A stretch of 54,970 nucleotides of DNA. It comes from Mesorhizobium sp. B2-4-15. GTDB lineage: Bacteria > Pseudomonadota > Alphaproteobacteria > Rhizobiales > Rhizobiaceae. Under the pieces are notes generated by a model. The model saw nothing but the letters and a program-made list of their open reading frames with translations, was not told the DNA's origin and made no database searches. Where the stretch lies: positions 1 to 54,970 of the forward strand of contig NZ_VFUZ01000034.1 in assembly GCF_006658505.1 (NCBI RefSeq), read 5' to 3'. Shown piece by piece: positions 1 to 10,641 of this stretch. Position 1 is the first letter of the stretch, and each line of letters opens with the position of its first letter. Made by a program: the position numbers and the translations under genes.

Positions 1-3000
1 GTTGGCACGGCGGGTACCGCTTCGGCCAGCATCGCGCTGACCAAGGGCGATGTGGACGCCGGCGACGCGGCTACTTACGACGGCACGGCGTTGACCAGCA
101 ATGGCTGGGCGACCAGCAATGGCGGGGTGACCTACACCAAGACCGGCACCTACGGCATCGCCACACTGACCACCGGCACGGGCATCGTGAGCTACGCGCT
201 GAACAATGCCGACACCGACACCGATGGACTGGCCCAGGGCGCCAGCGTCAGCGACAACTTCACCGTCTTCGTCAAGGACGGCAGCACCGGCACCGCCAGC
301 ACCGCGGTGAACTTCGCCATCACCGGCACCAACGACGCGCCAGTGGCGCAGGGCGATGTCTATTCGGTGGCGAGCGGCGGCGCACTTCACATTGTCGCGG
401 GGGGCACGCCTGATGGCGTGCTTGCCAATGATACTGATGTCGATAGCGCAATTACCGCCGTGCTTAATGCAGGACCTACGCACGGCACTCTCACTCTAAA
501 CGCCAACGGAAGCTTTGATTACACTCCGACCTCCGGTTACATTGGCACCGACACGTTCACTTACCATGCAAGTGACGGAACCGCTTCGAGCAACGTCGTT
601 ACGGTGTCGATCGCGGTAACGGCGGGAGCTTCCAGTGGACATATAATTGACTTTGGATCAGCTCAGGACACTGCCGACTTCTCGAAAGCCACGTTTGATA
701 ACAACCCTGCAACAGGAGGCGCCTGGTCGGTTTATATGGGCGGCAGTCAGGACACTCTTACGACTGCATGGAACCATCTCAATGGGACGACGTCGTACTT
801 CGCCGACACAGTCCCGGTTGGCACACCTGGAAATCCCAATGACAGTGTAACCCTGCTTTTCTCCGTGGCTCAGCTAGAATCAATTTTGGCAGACGCCACC
901 TATGAGGCGCGTTTGCAAACATATTTGGACGGGAGCATCAGCAACAACGATGCGCTCGACCTTTCCGGGTCGGCTTGGAACGCCAAAGTAGCAGGTTTTG
1001 GTAAGGCCCAATTGGCGGTGGCTGCCGCGAATGGGGCAGTGATAAATTATTCGGCCATCGGTGCGGCCGAAGCGAACCTGCCAGATCTCTTCACGACAAA
1101 CTTGACTGGAAACAGCGCTGACAACACGATCGTTGGCACGAATGTTGGCCAGACCATCGGCGCCATCGACGGTGACACAAATGGAAACGGCAACGACATT
1201 CTCGTGGGCCTCGGCGGTGACGATACCCTCCTCGGCGGTGCCGGTTCCGACTTGTTACTTGGCGGACTAGGGAACGACATCCTAACCGGAGGCACCGGCG
1301 CGGATATCCTCTCGGGCGGTGCCGGCAACGACACATTCCGCTATACTGCGGCTTCCGAATCGACACACAGCGCTTTTGACACGATTGTCGATTTTACCTC
1401 TGGTTCCGACAAGATTGCGGCTACCTCGGGGTTTGCAATCTCCTCTGTAGGCACCTCACTGGCAGCAGCAAACAGTAGCATCGCCGCGCATACGTTTGCC
1501 TGGTTCGTCGACACGACCAACAACCAGACCATTGTTTATGGCAATGCTACGAATGGTGCTCTCTCCGGAGGGGACGGAAGTCTTCTGGAAATCCATCTTT
1601 CAGGGGTGACTTCGCTGACCGCCGCCGATTTTGTGACAGGAGTGGCGCCAGCCGGAATCGCTGGAGAGCAGATCAACCTTGGCCTAACTGGCCCCTCGGA
1701 AAGTTCGGGCGATGTGATCACGGTGAGCGTGGCTGGAGTTCCAGTTGGCTGGACTCTTGAGGGCGCCACGCTGCTTGATGACGGCACCTGGGTCGTGCAG
1801 ACAAACGACTTGGGTTCGCTGGCGATCACCTCACCAGCAGAATTTGCGGGGGCGACCTTACTGAACGTCACCGAAACCTGGATGGATGGAGACGGCAGTA
1901 CGGTGGCTAAACTTATCGCCGACAACGTCGAAGCCTACGCGTCGGGTTCGCCGATCTTCGCCTGGTCCAGCGACGACGTGCTGACCGGCTCCGGCGGGAA
2001 CGACCTGTTCGTCTTCTCGCAGCCGATCGGCAACGACACGGTGCACAGTTTCGACGCGGCGGCGGACCAGATCGATCTCATTGGCTATTCCGGTTTGGCA
2101 GACTTCGCCGACGTCCAAGCGCACATGGCCGATGATGGAAACGGCAATACGGTGATCAGCCTCGGCGCCGGGCAGTCGATCACGCTCGATGGTGTGCATT
2201 CGAGCGCACTCGCTGGCAGCAATTTCGTCTTCGACCAGACGCCGGTGGTCAACAATGCCGGCACCATGACGATCGGCGACGGCGCATTGCTGCCGCTGAG
2301 CGGCACGGTCAACAATACCGGCCTCATCTCGCTCGACTCGACCGGCGGCGATACGCTGCTGCAGCTCATCCAGCACGGCATAACCCTGCAAGGCGGCGGG
2401 CAGGTCGTCCTCTCCGACAGTGATGCCAACATGGTCTCCGGCACGGCCGCCGATGTCACCTTCACCAATGTCGACAACACCATCTCCGGCGCCGGTCAAC
2501 TCGGCGGCGGCCTGCTGTCCCTGGACAACCAAGGCACAATCATCGCCACCGGCACGCATGCGCTGGTCATCGACACTGGCGGCAGCACAGTCGCCAACTC
2601 CGGGATTCTGGAGGCGACGGGTTCGGGTGGCCTGACGGTCAACGGTGCCGTCGCCAATTCCGGACTGATCTGGGCCAATGGCGGTGACATTGCGATAGGG
2701 GGTCAGGTTACCGGCGACGGCGATGCCATCATCGGCAACATGTCGCAGCTGGAGTTTCACGCAGCCTCTTCCACCAACGTCACCTTCGCGGCGGATGCTG
2801 CCGGCACATTGCAGCTGGACGATTCATTCGATTTCAGCGGAAGCATCGCCGGCATCACCAATGATGACAAGGTGGACCTCGGAGACATCTTGTTCGGCAC
2901 AGGAACATCCGCCGTCTATCATATGAACCAGGATGGAAGTGGAGGAACGCTGCTGGTTTCGGACGGTACCCATGATGCCACGCTCCACATCATCGGCGCG

Positions 3001-3090
3001 TACGATGCAGACAGCTTCACGGTAGCCGACGATGGCACCGGCCGGACCGTGGTTGGCTATCATCCGGCGGACGAATTCCACTTCGTCTGA
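1..3090 (+). CDS. Large RTX/VCBS repeat secreted protein, 5' end missing
   Basis: The reading frame is open from base 1, so the start lies outside the window and about 1029 C-terminal residues are visible. In order they show a VCBS-type repeat ending in TNDAPVA (to about base 350), a cadherin/Ig-like tandem domain (about 350-630), a segment of about 150 residues I do not recognise (about 630-1075), and a run of glycine/aspartate nonapeptides of the RTX calcium-binding type (1180-1340, for example GGAGSDLLLGG). A second RTX-like block follows at about 1970-2240 (LTGSGGNDLFVF), then beta-helix-like repeats rich in NNAGT/NSG turns to the end. RTX repeats with a C-terminal signal are typical of type I secretion substrates, and a type I exporter operon lies directly downstream on the other strand. 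An extracellular adhesin or matrix role is likely but inferred; no enzymatic domain was recognised. Confidence 0.85.
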   Translation, partial: VGTAGTASASIALTKGDVDAGDAATYDGTALTSNGWATSNGGVTYTKTGTYGIATLTTGTGIVSYALNNADTDTDGLAQGASVSDNFTVFVKDGSTGTASTAVNFAITGTNDAPVAQGDVYSVASGGALHIVAGGTPDGVLANDTDVDSAITAVLNAGPTHGTLTLNANGSFDYTPTSGYIGTDTFTYHASDGTASSNVVTVSIAVTAGASSGHIIDFGSAQDTADFSKATFDNNPATGGAWSVYMGGSQDTLTTAWNHLNGTTSYFADTVPVGTPGNPNDSVTLLFSVAQLESILADATYEARLQTYLDGSISNNDALDLSGSAWNAKVAGFGKAQLAVAAANGAVINYSAIGAAEANLPDLFTTNLTGNSADNTIVGTNVGQTIGAIDGDTNGNGNDILVGLGGDDTLLGGAGSDLLLGGLGNDILTGGTGADILSGGAGNDTFRYTAASESTHSAFDTIVDFTSGSDKIAATSGFAISSVGTSLAAANSSIAAHTFAWFVDTTNNQTIVYGNATNGALSGGDGSLLEIHLSGVTSLTAADFVTGVAPAGIAGEQINLGLTGPSESSGDVITVSVAGVPVGWTLEGATLLDDGTWVVQTNDLGSLAITSPAEFAGATLLNVTETWMDGDGSTVAKLIADNVEAYASGSPIFAWSSDDVLTGSGGNDLFVFSQPIGNDTVHSFDAAADQIDLIGYSGLADFADVQAHMADDGNGNTVISLGAGQSITLDGVHSSALAGSNFVFDQTPVVNNAGTMTIGDGALLPLSGTVNNTGLISLDSTGGDTLLQLIQHGITLQGGGQVVLSDSDANMVSGTAADVTFTNVDNTISGAGQLGGGLLSLDNQGTIIATGTHALVIDTGGSTVANSGILEATGSGGLTVNGAVANSGLIWANGGDIAIGGQVTGDGDAIIGNMSQLEFHAASSTNVTFAADAAGTLQLDDSFDFSGSIAGITNDDKVDLGDILFGTGTSAVYHMNQDGSGGTLLVSDGTHDATLHIIGAYDADSFTVADDGTGRTVVGYHPADEFHFV

Positions 3091-3113
3091 CCGTTGAACG
3101 GCCGCAAGGACCA

Positions 3114-3154
3114 ATCTGAAGCGGGCGCCGGATCAAACCGGCGCCGCTTCAGAT
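3114..3154. terminator. GC-rich hairpin between convergent genes
   Basis: A strong stem pairs ATCTGAAGC plus GGCGCCGG with its complement across a six-base loop, with one unpaired G. It sits between the end of the RTX gene and the end of the HlyD-type gene, where a bidirectional terminator is expected. There is no clear T-run on either side, so factor-independent activity is uncertain. Confidence 0.5.
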
Positions 3155-3188
3155 CTGAATTTCGGATATTCCAAGACGTAGGGCGGGC

Positions 3189-4535
3189 CTATTTCTCGCG
3201 GAATGCCCGCTGGAACGAGTCGACCAGTGGCTTGGTGAGGTAGGCCAGAAACGTCCGCTCGCCCGTTGAGATGAATGTCTCGACCGGCATGCCCGGATAG
3301 ATCTGCTCGGGCTTGACCTGCGGTGGCAGCTTGTCGGCCATTTTCAGCCGTACGGTGAAATAAGGCAGCCCCGTGCTGGGGGTAATCAGCCGGTCTGCCG
3401 AGATGTAGAACACCTTTCCGGGTACTTTCGGCGTCGTGCGCGCATTGAGCGCCGTAAACATCATATTCGCATCCTGCCCCACCCGGATCGAGTCGATGTC
3501 TTCGGGCTTTATCCTGGCCTCGACGATGAGCTCGTTCGTGGTCGGCAGGAGTTCCATCGCAACCTCTCCCGCTCTGATGACGCTGCCTTGAGAATTGTAG
3601 AGGGATCGAACGACGATGCCGTCGACCGGGGCCCGAATGGTCGTCCGGTCGAGGACCGATCGAGCAGCGTTGATTTGTTCCTCCAGGTCCGCGACCTGTG
3701 CCCGTGCTTTGTTCATCTCGGTCACGGCATCCTCGACCCGGCTGGTTGTTAGCCGTTCAATCTGTTGACGCGCTTCCACGGTCTGGGTTGCAGAACTGGC
3801 GATCTGCGCCTCTAGGGATCCTGCCTGGCCTACCAAGTCGGCGGTGCTGCGTAGAAGATCTGTGTATTCCGAACGATTTGTCAGCCCTCTTTCCAGCAGA
3901 CGCTTTTTGCGTTCAGTTTCCGCATTGACGATTGCGAGCTGGTTTTCCGCGGCCTCCTTTTGAGCCTTGAGCCCAACAATGGCATCCTGAAGTGCTGCTA
4001 CCCGTTGCTTCAGAATCCCCTGTTCCGCGGCGTAGCGCGCTAGCCGCGCCTCAAATTCCTTGCTTTGCTCTCCGAAGACATCGCTATATTCGGAAGCCCC
4101 CGAATATGCTCCGAGGTCACTGGACAAGACAATTTTCTCAAGTCCGTCCCGCTCTGCTTCGAGCCGCGAAATTTCGGCTTTTTGTGCAACCCACTGCTTC
4201 AGAACGCGGTTCAGTTGGGATTGCGCGACCGTCGGATCGAGCACGATCAGGGCTTGGCCTCTTGAGACCCTGTCGCCCTCCCGGACCTTGATGCTGCTGA
4301 CCACGCCTCCTTCGAGGTGCTGGATCATGACATTTTGCCCAGCTGCAGCCACCACACCCGGCGCGATCGTCGCTCCCCCGATGGGTGCGGTGGCCGCCCA
4401 GAACCCGAAGCCGAGCACGAAAACGGCCACGCTTCCATAGCCGGCCAGCGTGATCCGATTCGTGCGTGTGTCGACATTGCGCTGCCAGCGATACACCTTG
4501 GCGTGCGCTTGGATGGCTTGGCTAGGAACCATCAT
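3189..4535 (-). CDS. HlyD-family type I secretion periplasmic adaptor
   Basis: This 448-residue protein is a membrane fusion protein of the HlyD/PrtE type, which bridges an inner-membrane ABC exporter and an outer-membrane TolC-like channel. A single N-terminal membrane segment lies at about residues 30-50. A biotinyl-lipoyl-like strand follows (HLEGGVVSSIKVREGD), then a long coiled coil (about residues 100-290) and a second lipoyl half with the barrel domain (RAPVDGIVVRSLY and after). Its start overlaps the end of the upstream ABC exporter gene by 14 bases, indicating translational coupling. Two adjacent ATG codons could serve as start. No TolC homologue is in the window, so the outer-membrane partner must be encoded elsewhere. 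Confidence in the family is high; the substrate is inferred to be the adjacent RTX protein. Confidence 0.92.
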   Translation of the reverse strand: MMVPSQAIQAHAKVYRWQRNVDTRTNRITLAGYGSVAVFVLGFGFWAATAPIGGATIAPGVVAAAGQNVMIQHLEGGVVSSIKVREGDRVSRGQALIVLDPTVAQSQLNRVLKQWVAQKAEISRLEAERDGLEKIVLSSDLGAYSGASEYSDVFGEQSKEFEARLARYAAEQGILKQRVAALQDAIVGLKAQKEAAENQLAIVNAETERKKRLLERGLTNRSEYTDLLRSTADLVGQAGSLEAQIASSATQTVEARQQIERLTTSRVEDAVTEMNKARAQVADLEEQINAARSVLDRTTIRAPVDGIVVRSLYNSQGSVIRAGEVAMELLPTTNELIVEARIKPEDIDSIRVGQDANMMFTALNARTTPKVPGKVFYISADRLITPSTGLPYFTVRLKMADKLPPQVKPEQIYPGMPVETFISTGERTFLAYLTKPLVDSFQRAFREK

Positions 4536-6291
4536 TGGCGACCTTTATGTCAACGCGAGCCGGTGACGGGAAAGGCACCACTCCTTCATTGTCTTGCGAC
4601 TGAGCGGCCGCCGCCGCTGCCGCTTGGCTCCGTCGCTGGGCAAGTTGGTCGAGGACGTCCTTGGTCAAACCGTAAATCTCGACCTGACCATTTCGAAGCA
4701 TGAGGATGCGATCGCATTTGGAAGCGAGGGAGGGCCGGTGGGTGATGACGAGCACGGTCGTTTTCCGTGAACGGGCCTGGATGATAGCCCGCTCGAGCGC
4801 GGCTTCGCCGTCGGAATCCAGATTTGCATTGGGCTCATCGAGTACCAGGATCTTGGGTTCACCGTAAAAGGCGCGCGCAAGGCCGATGCGCTGACGCTCG
4901 CCACCCGAGAGGCGGACGCCAGTCGGGCCGATCAACGTCGAATATCCATCCCTCTGCCCCAAGATGAGCTCATGCACCTGCGCCTGTTGAGCTGCTTGAA
5001 CCAATTTCCCGTCAGGCGCATCCGGCTCGAAACGAGTAATGTTCTGGCCGATTGTTCCTGGGAAAAGTTCTACATCCTGGGGAAGATAGCCAATATGGCG
5101 GCCGAGCTCCTCCGGATCCCAGTTTCGAATATCGCCGCCATCGATGCGGATGACCCCCGATCGGGGCTCGATGGCACCAACTATGAGGCGCGCCAGAGTC
5201 GATTTTCCAGCTTGGCTTGGCCCGACGATCGCGACTGTTTCGCCAGCGGGGACTTCAAAGGTCACCCGCTTTATAAGCGGCAGGGAGCCGTCGGCCGAAC
5301 CTGGAAGATGATAGACTAACTGATCCGCACTCAACGCCCCTTGGGGCGTTGGCAATGCGACATTTTCCTTTGGTCCCGACCTCGATTGGACAGCTGAAAG
5401 CCGCTTCCAGGCAAGATTGGCGTCGATGATCTGCCGCCAACTCCCAACGATCTGATCCAGAGGTTGCAGGGCGCGTGCGGAAATCATCGAGGACGCAAAT
5501 ATCATACCGGCGGTCATCTCGTTGTGCAGGACCAGATAAGCGCCGACGCCCAATATCGCGATCTGCAGTACCGATCGTGTGGTGCGGGAAACACCACCAT
5601 AAAATGCGTTGGTGCGAGCGAGCCCATCGGAGGCATGCAGAGAGCCGGAAAAACGGGTGCCCCAGAACTCTATCGCATTGGACACCATGCCGAGTGCGCG
5701 GACCGTTTCGAAGTTTCGCGCGAAGGCCTGCGCCGAATTCATTGCAGCGCCAAGACTCTCCGCCGCCTCTTTGCCGGGCCGCGAACTTGCGACTTGGTTC
5801 AGCACGGCAATAAATACCATGAGAACCGCCCCGACGACCGTTACAAGGAACAGCAACGGGTGGATGAAATAGAGCAGGCCCACAAAGATAGGGCCAAATG
5901 GAAGATCGAAGAGAAAGAAAATGGTTCGCGAGGCGATAAATCCCCGCAGAGTGGCCAGGTCACGCAATGCTTGAACATCGCCGAGTCCAGCGCGTGGACC
6001 ACTCATTGCGGCGAGAAAAGACGACGTGCCCAAAGAGACATCCATGCGTGCGGCGAGGCGGCTCGCATACACACCGCGGACGACTTCAAGCACGCCGAAC
6101 AGCAAGAGCGATGAGAGTGCAAGCAAGGTGAGGTAGGTGAGAGTATCCAGGTTGGCGGCGGGCAACACCCGGTCATAGACCTGCAGCATATAGAGAGGCA
6201 GGATCAGCACGAGCGTGTTCATCACCGCGGAGAAGAGGCCCATTTCGGCCACGCTTCTCGATAGCACCTTTCGGTTTATAGAACTTGACAT
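4522..6291 (-). CDS. Type I secretion ABC exporter (PrtD-like)
   Basis: A 589-residue fused permease/ATPase that powers export of RTX-type proteins. The N-terminal half holds the six-helix transmembrane domain, and the C-terminal half is the nucleotide-binding domain. This carries a Walker A (GPSQAGKSTL), a signature (LSGGERQRIGLARA) and a Walker B (KILVLDEPNANLD) followed by a switch histidine (VITHRPS). There is no N-terminal C39 peptidase domain, which fits exporters of proteins with uncleaved C-terminal signals. It is first in a two-gene operon with the HlyD-type adaptor, and the RTX gene is convergent 98 bases beyond that adaptor. Upstream is a gene-poor stretch leading to an integrase, so the operon may belong to the same mobile region. 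This is supported only by position and a looser codon bias. Confidence 0.92.
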   Translation of the reverse strand: MSSSINRKVLSRSVAEMGLFSAVMNTLVLILPLYMLQVYDRVLPAANLDTLTYLTLLALSSLLLFGVLEVVRGVYASRLAARMDVSLGTSSFLAAMSGPRAGLGDVQALRDLATLRGFIASRTIFFLFDLPFGPIFVGLLYFIHPLLFLVTVVGAVLMVFIAVLNQVASSRPGKEAAESLGAAMNSAQAFARNFETVRALGMVSNAIEFWGTRFSGSLHASDGLARTNAFYGGVSRTTRSVLQIAILGVGAYLVLHNEMTAGMIFASSMISARALQPLDQIVGSWRQIIDANLAWKRLSAVQSRSGPKENVALPTPQGALSADQLVYHLPGSADGSLPLIKRVTFEVPAGETVAIVGPSQAGKSTLARLIVGAIEPRSGVIRIDGGDIRNWDPEELGRHIGYLPQDVELFPGTIGQNITRFEPDAPDGKLVQAAQQAQVHELILGQRDGYSTLIGPTGVRLSGGERQRIGLARAFYGEPKILVLDEPNANLDSDGEAALERAIIQARSRKTTVLVITHRPSLASKCDRILMLRNGQVEIYGLTKDVLDQLAQRRSQAAAAAAAQSQDNEGVVPFPSPARVDIKVANDGS

Positions 6292-7224
6292 GCCCGGAAT
6301 TGCCCCCTGGGAAATGCACGCACATTAGGCAATCTTTATATATCATTCGAGGTTGGCACGCTATCGACTGCGATTCTTTTGAGAGCCATAGTAAAGAGGA
6401 CCGGCGCCGACTGGCGCTACGCCAGCAAAATCGATGCATTGAGGGATCAGGGCGGTTGCTGCGCGCCCGGATAAATCAGGCTCTTGATCAACTGGCTCGA
6501 CAAACCTGATGTCCTTACCCATCCCGCCTGGTTGCGGTGGCCATACTTCGTTACCGGCCTTGAACGGCCTATACCGGCATCAGGCCACAGATAATTCACC
6601 GCGAGCGCCAACGGTTGCGGGCGGCCTCGGATGGGCTGATCGAGGCCCGCGTGCTCGATGTTAGGCAACCCGCCTTGGGTAAGGCCCTGCCTGAATATGA
6701 GACGTTGTATTTGGGCTGGTTGACTGCTTCAAGTAGGCAAACAGTTTCGAACCAACGTGACGGTGGATTGGGACGCGTTGCTACTACGTTAGGCCAGTCA
6801 TTTGCCCCGCCAGCGACGACACTGAAGGGTGCTCGAGCATACGCGATTGTTGCCGGCGAGGCCTATGAGAACCCCTTGAGATAAGCGCCGCAAGGCGGTT
6901 GAAGCGAACTAGCTAGATCTAACCCCTATAAACCCGCTGCGAACGTTCCATTAGCAGATGATTTCTACGACAGCGCTGTATTGGTGGTAGCCCTCTCAAG
7001 GCTCGAACCCCCGATGACGTTCGTAATGTATTAGGCCGCGGCGGACGCCATCCCGCCGTGATACGGTTGCCCGCACTCCTCCTCGTCCGACCGTTAATCC
7101 TGAAGAACCACCGTCCCTTTTGCACGCCGGCGCCACTGTTTTTTTCTACTCGCTCCACGCGTCGCTTTAAATGTCTCAGCCTATCGGTTTCAATTTGCCG
7201 CAGCGTTTGCGATGGAGGTGAAAC
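6292..7224. other. Gene-poor stretch, no supported gene
   Basis: About 930 bases between the exporter operon and the AlpA-like gene. Short open frames exist on both strands, but none has a convincing ribosome site plus a recognisable protein. The base composition is more even than in neighbouring core genes, and stop codons are frequent, as in decayed island DNA. A TATATAT-containing stretch near 6338 could hold the exporter promoter. A tRNA-3'-like string around 6985-7025 did not fold into a tRNA. Confidence 0.5.
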
Positions 7225-7521
7225 ATGGGCCGAGCGCAACCAGTGTCGATCAGACGAACCGTTCGCAGGCATGAACTACGCGAGATAGTTCCGCTGGCCG
7301 ACAGCACTATCTACGAAATGGAGCAGCGGGGAGAGTTTCCGCGGCGCTTCGCATTGACGCCACGATGCGTGGTTTGGGACCTAGGCGAGGTTCAGGCATG
7401 GCTCGCTGCTCGCCGCTCAAAGCCAATCCTCCGAGCTCCGGCGCCCGACGTGAAGCAACGTAAGACCCGCCCGGTCAAAGAGCAGGATCGGGCTCCAAGA
7501 TCGGCATCGACGGCGGAATGA
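7225..7521 (+). CDS. AlpA-like helix-turn-helix regulator / excisionase
   Basis: A 98-residue protein with the AlpA/MerR-like winged-helix layout: a LREIVPLADSTIYEMEQRG helix-turn-helix, then FPRRFALTPRCVVWDLGEVQAWLAAR, and a basic tail. Such proteins act as recombination directionality factors or transcription activators for island integrases. The start is well set by the ribosome site GGAGGTGAAAC ending just before the ATG. The gene is convergent with the integrase, and the last 47 bases of the two genes overlap. I infer that it controls excision of the element whose integrase lies next door. The family call is firm; the exact role is not shown by sequence alone. Confidence 0.8.
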   Translation: MGRAQPVSIRRTVRRHELREIVPLADSTIYEMEQRGEFPRRFALTPRCVVWDLGEVQAWLAARRSKPILRAPAPDVKQRKTRPVKEQDRAPRSASTAE

Positions 7522-8731
7522 GAGTTGGGATGTGTCTTCTGCCGTCGGCCCATGCATCCAAGATGTCGGACCACTCTTGCATCATGTGTCGGCGCTGCAC
7601 CTTATACTCGGCTTTGTTGTAGACGCCGCGCGACGAGCGCCCATCCTCGTGCGCCAAGCACTTTTCGATCCAGTCACTGTTGAAACCAAGTTCATTCAGC
7701 AGGGTGGAACCCGTTCGCCGCAGGTCGTGGACCGTAAACGGCTCCAGGGGCAGACCTTCCGCCCTGGCTCGTTCCACGACTGCGTATGTCACCCGGTTAA
7801 AGGTGGCGCGCGACATAGGGGCATCCGCGTCGTACCTCGAAGGCAGAAGATACCTTGAATTCCCCGCGCAGGTCTTCAGGGCGATCATGATGTCGAGCGC
7901 CTGGCGCGACAGGTAAACATTATGTGCCTTCGAGCGCTTCATCCGCTCCTTGGGGATTGTCCACACCGCATTCTCGAAGTCGACTTCGTCCCAAACGGCG
8001 TCCTGCAACTCGCTCTTGCGTACCATCGTGAGCAAATAGAGCCGCATCCCCAAACGGATGGTGGGAAGCGTAGCGATATGTTCGAGCTGCTTAAGCATCA
8101 CTCGAATTTCAGAGGGTGACAGTGAGCGGTCCCTCGGCACGAAGGTTGCGATCGATGCCGGCCCAACGCCGTCCCCAGGATTGGCGACCTTTTCACCATG
8201 CAAGATCGCGAAGCTGTAGATCTGCTTCAGGATGTCTCGCACGTGGATAGCCGTTGCCGGGGCTCCGCGATCGACGATTTTGCCGCAGTGGGCTCTTAGG
8301 TCGTCCGGCGTAATCTCCGTCAAGAGACGATTGCGCCAGACCGGCAGCAGTTCACGCTCCAAGATCGAACGTCGCATGGCACGCGTACTGTCGGCCATCG
8401 GCGCCCCGGTCAACCACTTCTCCCCGAACTCGCCAAAGCACTTCGCCTCCTTCAGGCGACGCTTCTCGCGCTGCTTCTCGATCGCCGGAGAGCGCCCCTC
8501 GCGGACCTCGCGCTTTGCGTCGAGGCATTTTTCTCGGGCGCGAGCAAGCGAGATCCCATCGCGTCCGTACCTGCCTAGATAGACGGTCTCCCGGCGGCCA
8601 TTGAGCCTGTAATCCAGGCGAAACGAGATCGCGCCACTCGGCATGACGCGAACATACATCCCATCGCGGTCCGCAATTTTGTATATTTTATCTTTTGGTT
8701 TCAATGCTTTGAATGCGGCGTCCGTCAGCAT
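7475..8731 (-). CDS. Tyrosine recombinase integrase, guaA-site type
   Basis: A 418-residue P4-type site-specific recombinase. The N-terminal arm-binding domain (DUF4102 type) runs to about residue 90, followed by a core-binding domain and a catalytic domain. The expected catalytic residues are visible: Arg in MVRKSEL, Lys in the PKERMKRSKAH strand, HDLRR, a second His in CLAHEDG, and the nucleophilic Tyr in RGVYNKAEY. The ATG used here sits one codon after an alternative GTG (8734); both are within range of GGGAGA. The gene points away from guaA, with its 5' end 292 bases from the guaA stop codon, the usual geometry for an integrase beside its own attachment site. IntG-type integrases of Mesorhizobium ICEs are known to use the guaA 3' end. 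Assignment to that subgroup is inference. Confidence 0.93.
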   Translation of the reverse strand: MLTDAAFKALKPKDKIYKIADRDGMYVRVMPSGAISFRLDYRLNGRRETVYLGRYGRDGISLARAREKCLDAKREVREGRSPAIEKQREKRRLKEAKCFGEFGEKWLTGAPMADSTRAMRRSILERELLPVWRNRLLTEITPDDLRAHCGKIVDRGAPATAIHVRDILKQIYSFAILHGEKVANPGDGVGPASIATFVPRDRSLSPSEIRVMLKQLEHIATLPTIRLGMRLYLLTMVRKSELQDAVWDEVDFENAVWTIPKERMKRSKAHNVYLSRQALDIMIALKTCAGNSRYLLPSRYDADAPMSRATFNRVTYAVVERARAEGLPLEPFTVHDLRRTGSTLLNELGFNSDWIEKCLAHEDGRSSRGVYNKAEYKVQRRHMMQEWSDILDAWADGRRHIPTLIPPSMPILEPDPAL

Positions 8732-8787
8732 CACTATTGTCTCCCGAAAAGTACCGTCAGCACATTTTCAAGGGCTCGTGGCAGATA

Positions 8788-8973
8788 TTTCTTTTTTCTT
8801 TCAATGTGTTAAAAGCAAAAAAGTACCGTCACGAGCCTCATTGACCGTGACGGTACTTTGAAAATTTCGTCCGAGCAATACAACGGAGACCCGTCGGGCA
8901 AGCCATCAGAGCCAAACTCTACGTGCCGATAGTCACCGAATGTTCTGGAGAGGATTTCGTTTTTCTTTCAATG
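8788..8973. repeat. Pair of 19 bp direct repeats beside the att site
   Basis: Two copies at 8788-8806 and 8955-8973 read TTTC(T/G)TTTTTCTTTCAATG and differ at one base. Each is followed within 10-17 bases by GTACCGT. Directly repeated short sites between an integrase gene and its attachment core are typical arm-type binding sites for the integrase or its excisionase. That function is inferred from position only. Confidence 0.65.
8811..8859 (-). terminator. Perfect 14 bp inverted repeat followed by T-run
   Basis: The arms 8820-8833 and 8846-8859 (AAAGTACCGTCACG and its exact complement) enclose a 12-base loop. Read on the minus strand the stem runs into TTTTTTGCTTTT, a classic factor-independent terminator that would end guaA transcription before the integrase gene. 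A third copy of the arm core (AAAAGTACCGTCA) lies at 8747-8759 just upstream of the integrase start. The motif may therefore also be a protein-binding site. Confidence 0.7.
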
Positions 8974-9023
8974 CATTGCGTCGTACCGTGGCGTAATTTC
9001 GACGACGTTTGAGCAGGCCTGAA

Positions 9024-10586
<1,563 letters not shown>

Positions 10587-10641
10587 GGCGAGCGTTTAGA
10601 GAAAGAAACGAGTCTGCGCAATGGGTTGCGTAGCCTGACGT

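Noticed and set aside
6615..6884. Open frame of 89 codons in the gene-poor stretch
   Set aside because: No ribosome site, no recognised protein and composition typical of non-coding DNA.
6985..7025. tRNA-like 3' end on the minus strand (GGGGGTTCGAGCC and, further on, CTACCACCA)
   Set aside because: The T-stem does not pair properly and no acceptor, D or anticodon arm could be built, so it is at most a decayed remnant or chance.
1..9000. Second copy of the guaA 3' core marking the far end of the island
   Set aside because: I scanned for CATTCCCACTCAATCG and its complement and found none, so no island length can be stated.
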